Part shown: piece by piece, positions 31,792 through 34,428 of the stretch | How the letters are laid out: every line of letters begins with the position of its first letter | How positions within the stretch are numbered: position 1 is the first letter of the stretch | From: an uncultured Bacteroidales bacterium | GTDB lineage: Bacteria > Bacteroidota > Bacteroidia > Bacteroidales > Paludibacteraceae | Assembly (NCBI GenBank): GCA_900317345.1 | Contig: ONGK01000011.1 | Coordinates: 1-34,428 of the forward strand | DNA length: 34,428 nt | Reading direction: 5' to 3' | The notes under the pieces: model-generated | What the model was told of the DNA's origin: nothing | What the model saw: the letters and a program-made list of their open reading frames with translations, nothing else | Database searches by the model: none | Position numbers and translations under genes: made by a program

Positions 31792-34045
31792 TCGGGTCAA
31801 ACCATATCGGTACATCAAATTGCTCAGTCGGACTATATCCTAAATCTTGATCCGCCAGCACTTTCTGCATGTATAGCGCACATATCGGTAGCGCCATGGA
31901 TGCACCTTGGCCTTCTGCCATGTTGTCAAAATGGATACCGCGGTCTTCACCGCCTACCCACGTGCCGCTAACCAGCGAAGGCGTGAAGCACATGAACCAG
32001 CCATCGGAGTTATTATTTGTTGTTCCGGTCTTACCGCCCATTGGCGCTGTAATACCATACTTAAATCGCACACGAACACCTGTTCCGTGGTCCAGCACCG
32101 CACGTAGCATATGTATCATTTTGTATGCCGTGGTCTCGCTGATTATCTCGTGAGTGCGCGGAGCGAACGAACCGATGATATTTCCATTGTTGTCTTCTAT
32201 GCGTGTCACATAGAGCGGCTCGGTACGAATACCTTTATTTGCGAATGTCGTATAAGCATCTACCATCTCTTCTACGCTCACTTCACACGGGCCAAGACAA
32301 AGCGAAACAACAGGGTCTAACTGGCCTTGGATACCAAAAGATTGCATTATTTTGACAAGTTGTTCGGGCGTAAAGAGCGACATTAAGTACGCGGAAATCC
32401 AGTTAGATGAGTTCATCAGGCCCCATGTGAGCGTTACAGTGTCTCCTCGGTACTTATCGTGCGTGTCGCGCGGCGACCATTCATTGCCGTTGGCATCCAG
32501 CAGCGTAATAGGCTGATTGACAGTCGTTTCGCACGGCCACATACCTTCATCCATCGCCAGCGTATACAGGAATGGCTTGACGGTAGAACCTACTTGTCGA
32601 CGGCCTTTAGTACACATATCATACTGGAAATGCGCAAAATTAGGTCCACCCACATACGCCTTGACATGTCCGGTATGCGGGTCCATGGACATAAATCCGC
32701 AGCGCAAATAACTCTTCTGCCATTTGATGGAATCGTACGGACTCATCAAAGTATCTATCATACCTTTATCGTACGTGAAAATCTGCATTTCTCGTGGCGT
32801 CATGAATGCACGGGTAATGGAGTCCTGACTTGCGCCGGCACGTTTCATGGCACGGTAGCGGTCCGTCTGACGCATCGAGCGGTTCATAATACCATCTATC
32901 TCTGTTTGCGTTAGAGTACGGGAGAATGGAGCGTTCTTTTTCTTCTTCAACTCTTTAAAGAACGATTTCTGCTGAGCCTGCATATGCTCATTAACGGCTT
33001 CTTCTGCGTAACGCTGCATACGCGAATCTATGGTCGTATAAATCTTCAATCCATCCTGATAAATATCATATTTACTGCCGTCCGGTTTTCTGTTCTTCTC
33101 AAAGAAACCATATAGAGGGTTGTTCTCCCATTGCCACAGGTCTAACTTGTACTGCTGCTGGTTCCATTCCGAGTAATCGCTCTCTTTGGGTTCTTTTGCT
33201 GTCAGCACAACACGCAGATATTCACGCAAATAAGGAGCTAATCCTTGTTTGTGGTCAACCGAACTATAGTGCAGTACAAGCGGCAAAGCAGACACAGAAT
33301 CGCGCGTCGCTTCATCAATATAACCGTACTTTGCCATTTGTCCGATTACAGTATTTCGGCGGTTTGTTGCGCGTTCTGGATGGCGAACAGGGTTATAGAG
33401 AGACGGATTCTTACACATCCCGACAAGCATCGCTGCTTCCTCTATCTTTAACTCCGCCGGTGTCGTCGAGAAATAGACCTGCGAGGCAGATTGAATACCT
33501 ACGGCATTGTATAGAAAATCGAACTGGTTGAGATACATCAGCAAAATCTCGTCTTTGCTATAGAGGCGCTCCAGTTTCGTTGCGATTACCCACTCTATCG
33601 GCTTTTGCATAGCGCGCTCGAAGATATTATTGGCACGTGGCGACCATAATTGTTTGGCCAACTGTTGCGTGAGCGTACTTCCGCCGCCTGCACGGCCTAA
33701 TTTCAATATGGCGCGGAACATGGACTTGAAGTCCACGCCGGTATGCTTGTAGAAACGGGCATCTTCAGTGGCGACCAAGGCGTTTATCAGGTCCGGAGAT
33801 AAGTCGGTGTATTGCACGCCTATTCGGTTCTCATAGCGATAGTAACGTCCCAACGATTGCATATCCGCAGAGATAATCTCGCTCGCGAAGGTGTTCTTCG
33901 GATTCTGCAACTCCTCTAACGGAGGCAAATATCCTAACGCGCCTTTGGAAATAAGCCATATGACAAGAAATGCCACTAACAGGCCTCCGAAAAAGAGTCC
34001 CCAAAACCACAATAAAAACGGTTTGTACCAATTTTTTGCTTTCAT
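31775..34045 (-). CDS. Penicillin-binding protein 1A (transglycosylase/transpeptidase)
   Basis: A 756-residue bifunctional peptidoglycan synthase. An N-terminal anchor helix is at about 10-32. The GT51 domain has the catalytic glutamate in LVATEDARFYKHTGVD, then GGGSTLTQQLAKQLW and the EWVIATKLERLYSKDEILLMYLNQ segment. The transpeptidase domain has RRQVGSTVKPF (Ser of SxxK near residue 484), MNSSNWISAYL (SxN) and GGKTGTTNNNSDGW (KTG). All catalytic motifs are intact. The start overlaps hemW by 4 bp and the 3' end overlaps the TPR gene. The 755-residue length is normal for Bacteroidetes class A proteins. Confidence 0.95.
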   Translation of the reverse strand: MKAKNWYKPFLLWFWGLFFGGLLVAFLVIWLISKGALGYLPPLEELQNPKNTFASEIISADMQSLGRYYRYENRIGVQYTDLSPDLINALVATEDARFYKHTGVDFKSMFRAILKLGRAGGGSTLTQQLAKQLWSPRANNIFERAMQKPIEWVIATKLERLYSKDEILLMYLNQFDFLYNAVGIQSASQVYFSTTPAELKIEEAAMLVGMCKNPSLYNPVRHPERATNRRNTVIGQMAKYGYIDEATRDSVSALPLVLHYSSVDHKQGLAPYLREYLRVVLTAKEPKESDYSEWNQQQYKLDLWQWENNPLYGFFEKNRKPDGSKYDIYQDGLKIYTTIDSRMQRYAEEAVNEHMQAQQKSFFKELKKKKNAPFSRTLTQTEIDGIMNRSMRQTDRYRAMKRAGASQDSITRAFMTPREMQIFTYDKGMIDTLMSPYDSIKWQKSYLRCGFMSMDPHTGHVKAYVGGPNFAHFQYDMCTKGRRQVGSTVKPFLYTLAMDEGMWPCETTVNQPITLLDANGNEWSPRDTHDKYRGDTVTLTWGLMNSSNWISAYLMSLFTPEQLVKIMQSFGIQGQLDPVVSLCLGPCEVSVEEMVDAYTTFANKGIRTEPLYVTRIEDNNGNIIGSFAPRTHEIISETTAYKMIHMLRAVLDHGTGVRVRFKYGITAPMGGKTGTTNNNSDGWFMCFTPSLVSGTWVGGEDRGIHFDNMAEGQGASMALPICALYMQKVLADQDLGYSPTEQFDVPIWFDPNEGCK

Positions 34046-34428
34046 ATCATCAAATCCTCAATTATTCTATTTAACACATGCAGTCCTTTCTGCGTTGCCA
34101 CAAGGCGTCCGTCTTCAGTCATTCTCAGCAGTTGGTTTTCCAGTAGTTTACCGACAGTGGACCGACGGTCGACCGACGGTGAAGCGTGAAGTCCCCGACA
34201 TGTTCTTAAGCCCAGCATGACTTGCTCGTTATACAAATCTCTTTCAGTCAGCGTCTCGCTTTCACGGACCAAAGTACCGTTGTTGATGCCGCTGATGTAT
34301 GCATCCAAATCGCTTGGGTTCCAACTCCGCACATGGCCGATGTAACTGTGTGCGCCTGCGCCGACACCTATATACGGCGTGCCGTTCCAGTAGTTGCTAT
34401 TATGCTTGGCTTCATATCCCGGCAGCGC
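34042..34428 (-). CDS. hemW: HemW-type heme chaperone, C-terminal part (5' end beyond window)
   Basis: The last 128 codons and the stop are present. ALPGYEAKHNSNYWNGTPYIGVGAGAHSY is the strongly conserved middle-to-C-terminal signature of the radical SAM protein HemW (formerly annotated HemN), which delivers heme to enzymes; the radical SAM core lies outside the window. The winged-helix-like C-terminus follows (ERDLYNEQVMLGLRTCRGL...LLRMTEDGRLVATQKGLHVLNRIIEDLM). A 33-bp tandem repeat interrupts the segment between CRGL and LLENQLL, where most homologues have a longer linker. The stop overlaps the PBP1A start (ATGA). Confidence 0.9.
   Translation of the reverse strand, partial: ALPGYEAKHNSNYWNGTPYIGVGAGAHSYIGHVRSWNPSDLDAYISGINNGTLVRESETLTERDLYNEQVMLGLRTCRGLHASPSVDRRSTVGKLLENQLLRMTEDGRLVATQKGLHVLNRIIEDLMI
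34150..34182. repeat. Three 11-bp tandem units inside hemW
   Basis: ACCGACAGTGG (34150-34160), ACCGACGGTCG (34161-34171) and ACCGACGGTGA (34172-34182) follow without gaps. Together they are 33 bp, so the reading frame is kept, coding for PSVDRRSTVG. Units differ at one to three positions. Confidence 0.8.

Overview
The window is a chromosomal segment from a member of the Bacteroidota, most likely an anaerobic, gut-type Bacteroidales. The main sign is a set of about ten promoters of the Bacteroidetes sigma-factor type (TTGC or TTTG, exactly 19 bp, then TAnnTTTG) placed just upstream of genes. The gene content agrees: a porin/imelysin/di-heme lipoprotein cluster, a DUF4491 membrane protein, QueH, a TonB-dependent receptor, and secreted proteins with beta-helix/GLUG repeats and a short C-terminal tail of sorting-signal type. 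No rRNA, tRNA, CRISPR array, transposase or phage gene was seen.

Layout. Positions 1-3628 (minus strand) hold a porin, an imelysin lipoprotein and a CxxCH-containing di-heme oxidoreductase-like lipoprotein (cut by the window edge), probably one envelope iron or electron-transfer unit. Positions 3671-3986 are a dense regulatory gap: two promoters, two terminators and a 34-bp perfect inverted repeat that encloses one promoter. Positions 4031-7036 encode a 1001-residue secreted repeat protein (minus strand). The 540-bp gap at 7037-7576 carries a promoter for that gene, a decayed promoter copy, a 153-bp nested palindrome and an active-looking promoter for the next gene.

From 7577 to 22291 everything is on the plus strand: a winged-helix regulator without a receiver domain, a small outer-membrane-like protein preceded by three 11-bp phased repeats, two small membrane proteins, a regulator fusing a RIC/hemerythrin-like di-iron module to a LuxR helix-turn-helix, QueH, a 2-hydroxyacid dehydrogenase with a small lipoprotein, peptidase T, glycine cleavage T protein, a patatin phospholipase with a TonB-dependent receptor, an acyl-CoA synthetase and a ClpB-type disaggregase without its N-terminal domain.

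From 22288 to the end everything is on the minus strand. mnmE-yicC-gmk-nadD form a housekeeping cluster with a promoter in front of mnmE. Upstream of it lies a tightly packed run hemW, PBP1A, a TPR protein, a TraB/GumN-like protein, a multidomain amidase-like protein and a family 2 glycosyltransferase, with overlaps or gaps of at most 10 bp, so probably one envelope-related transcript.

The observations most worth following are the promoter-enclosing inverted repeat at 3783-3961, a 7-bp tandem repeat (WTTGTCC) found both between two genes (839-900) and inside a signal-peptide coding sequence (31733-31767), an in-frame 11-bp triplicate inside hemW (34150-34182), the RIC-LuxR fusion regulator, and the doubly shortened ClpB.
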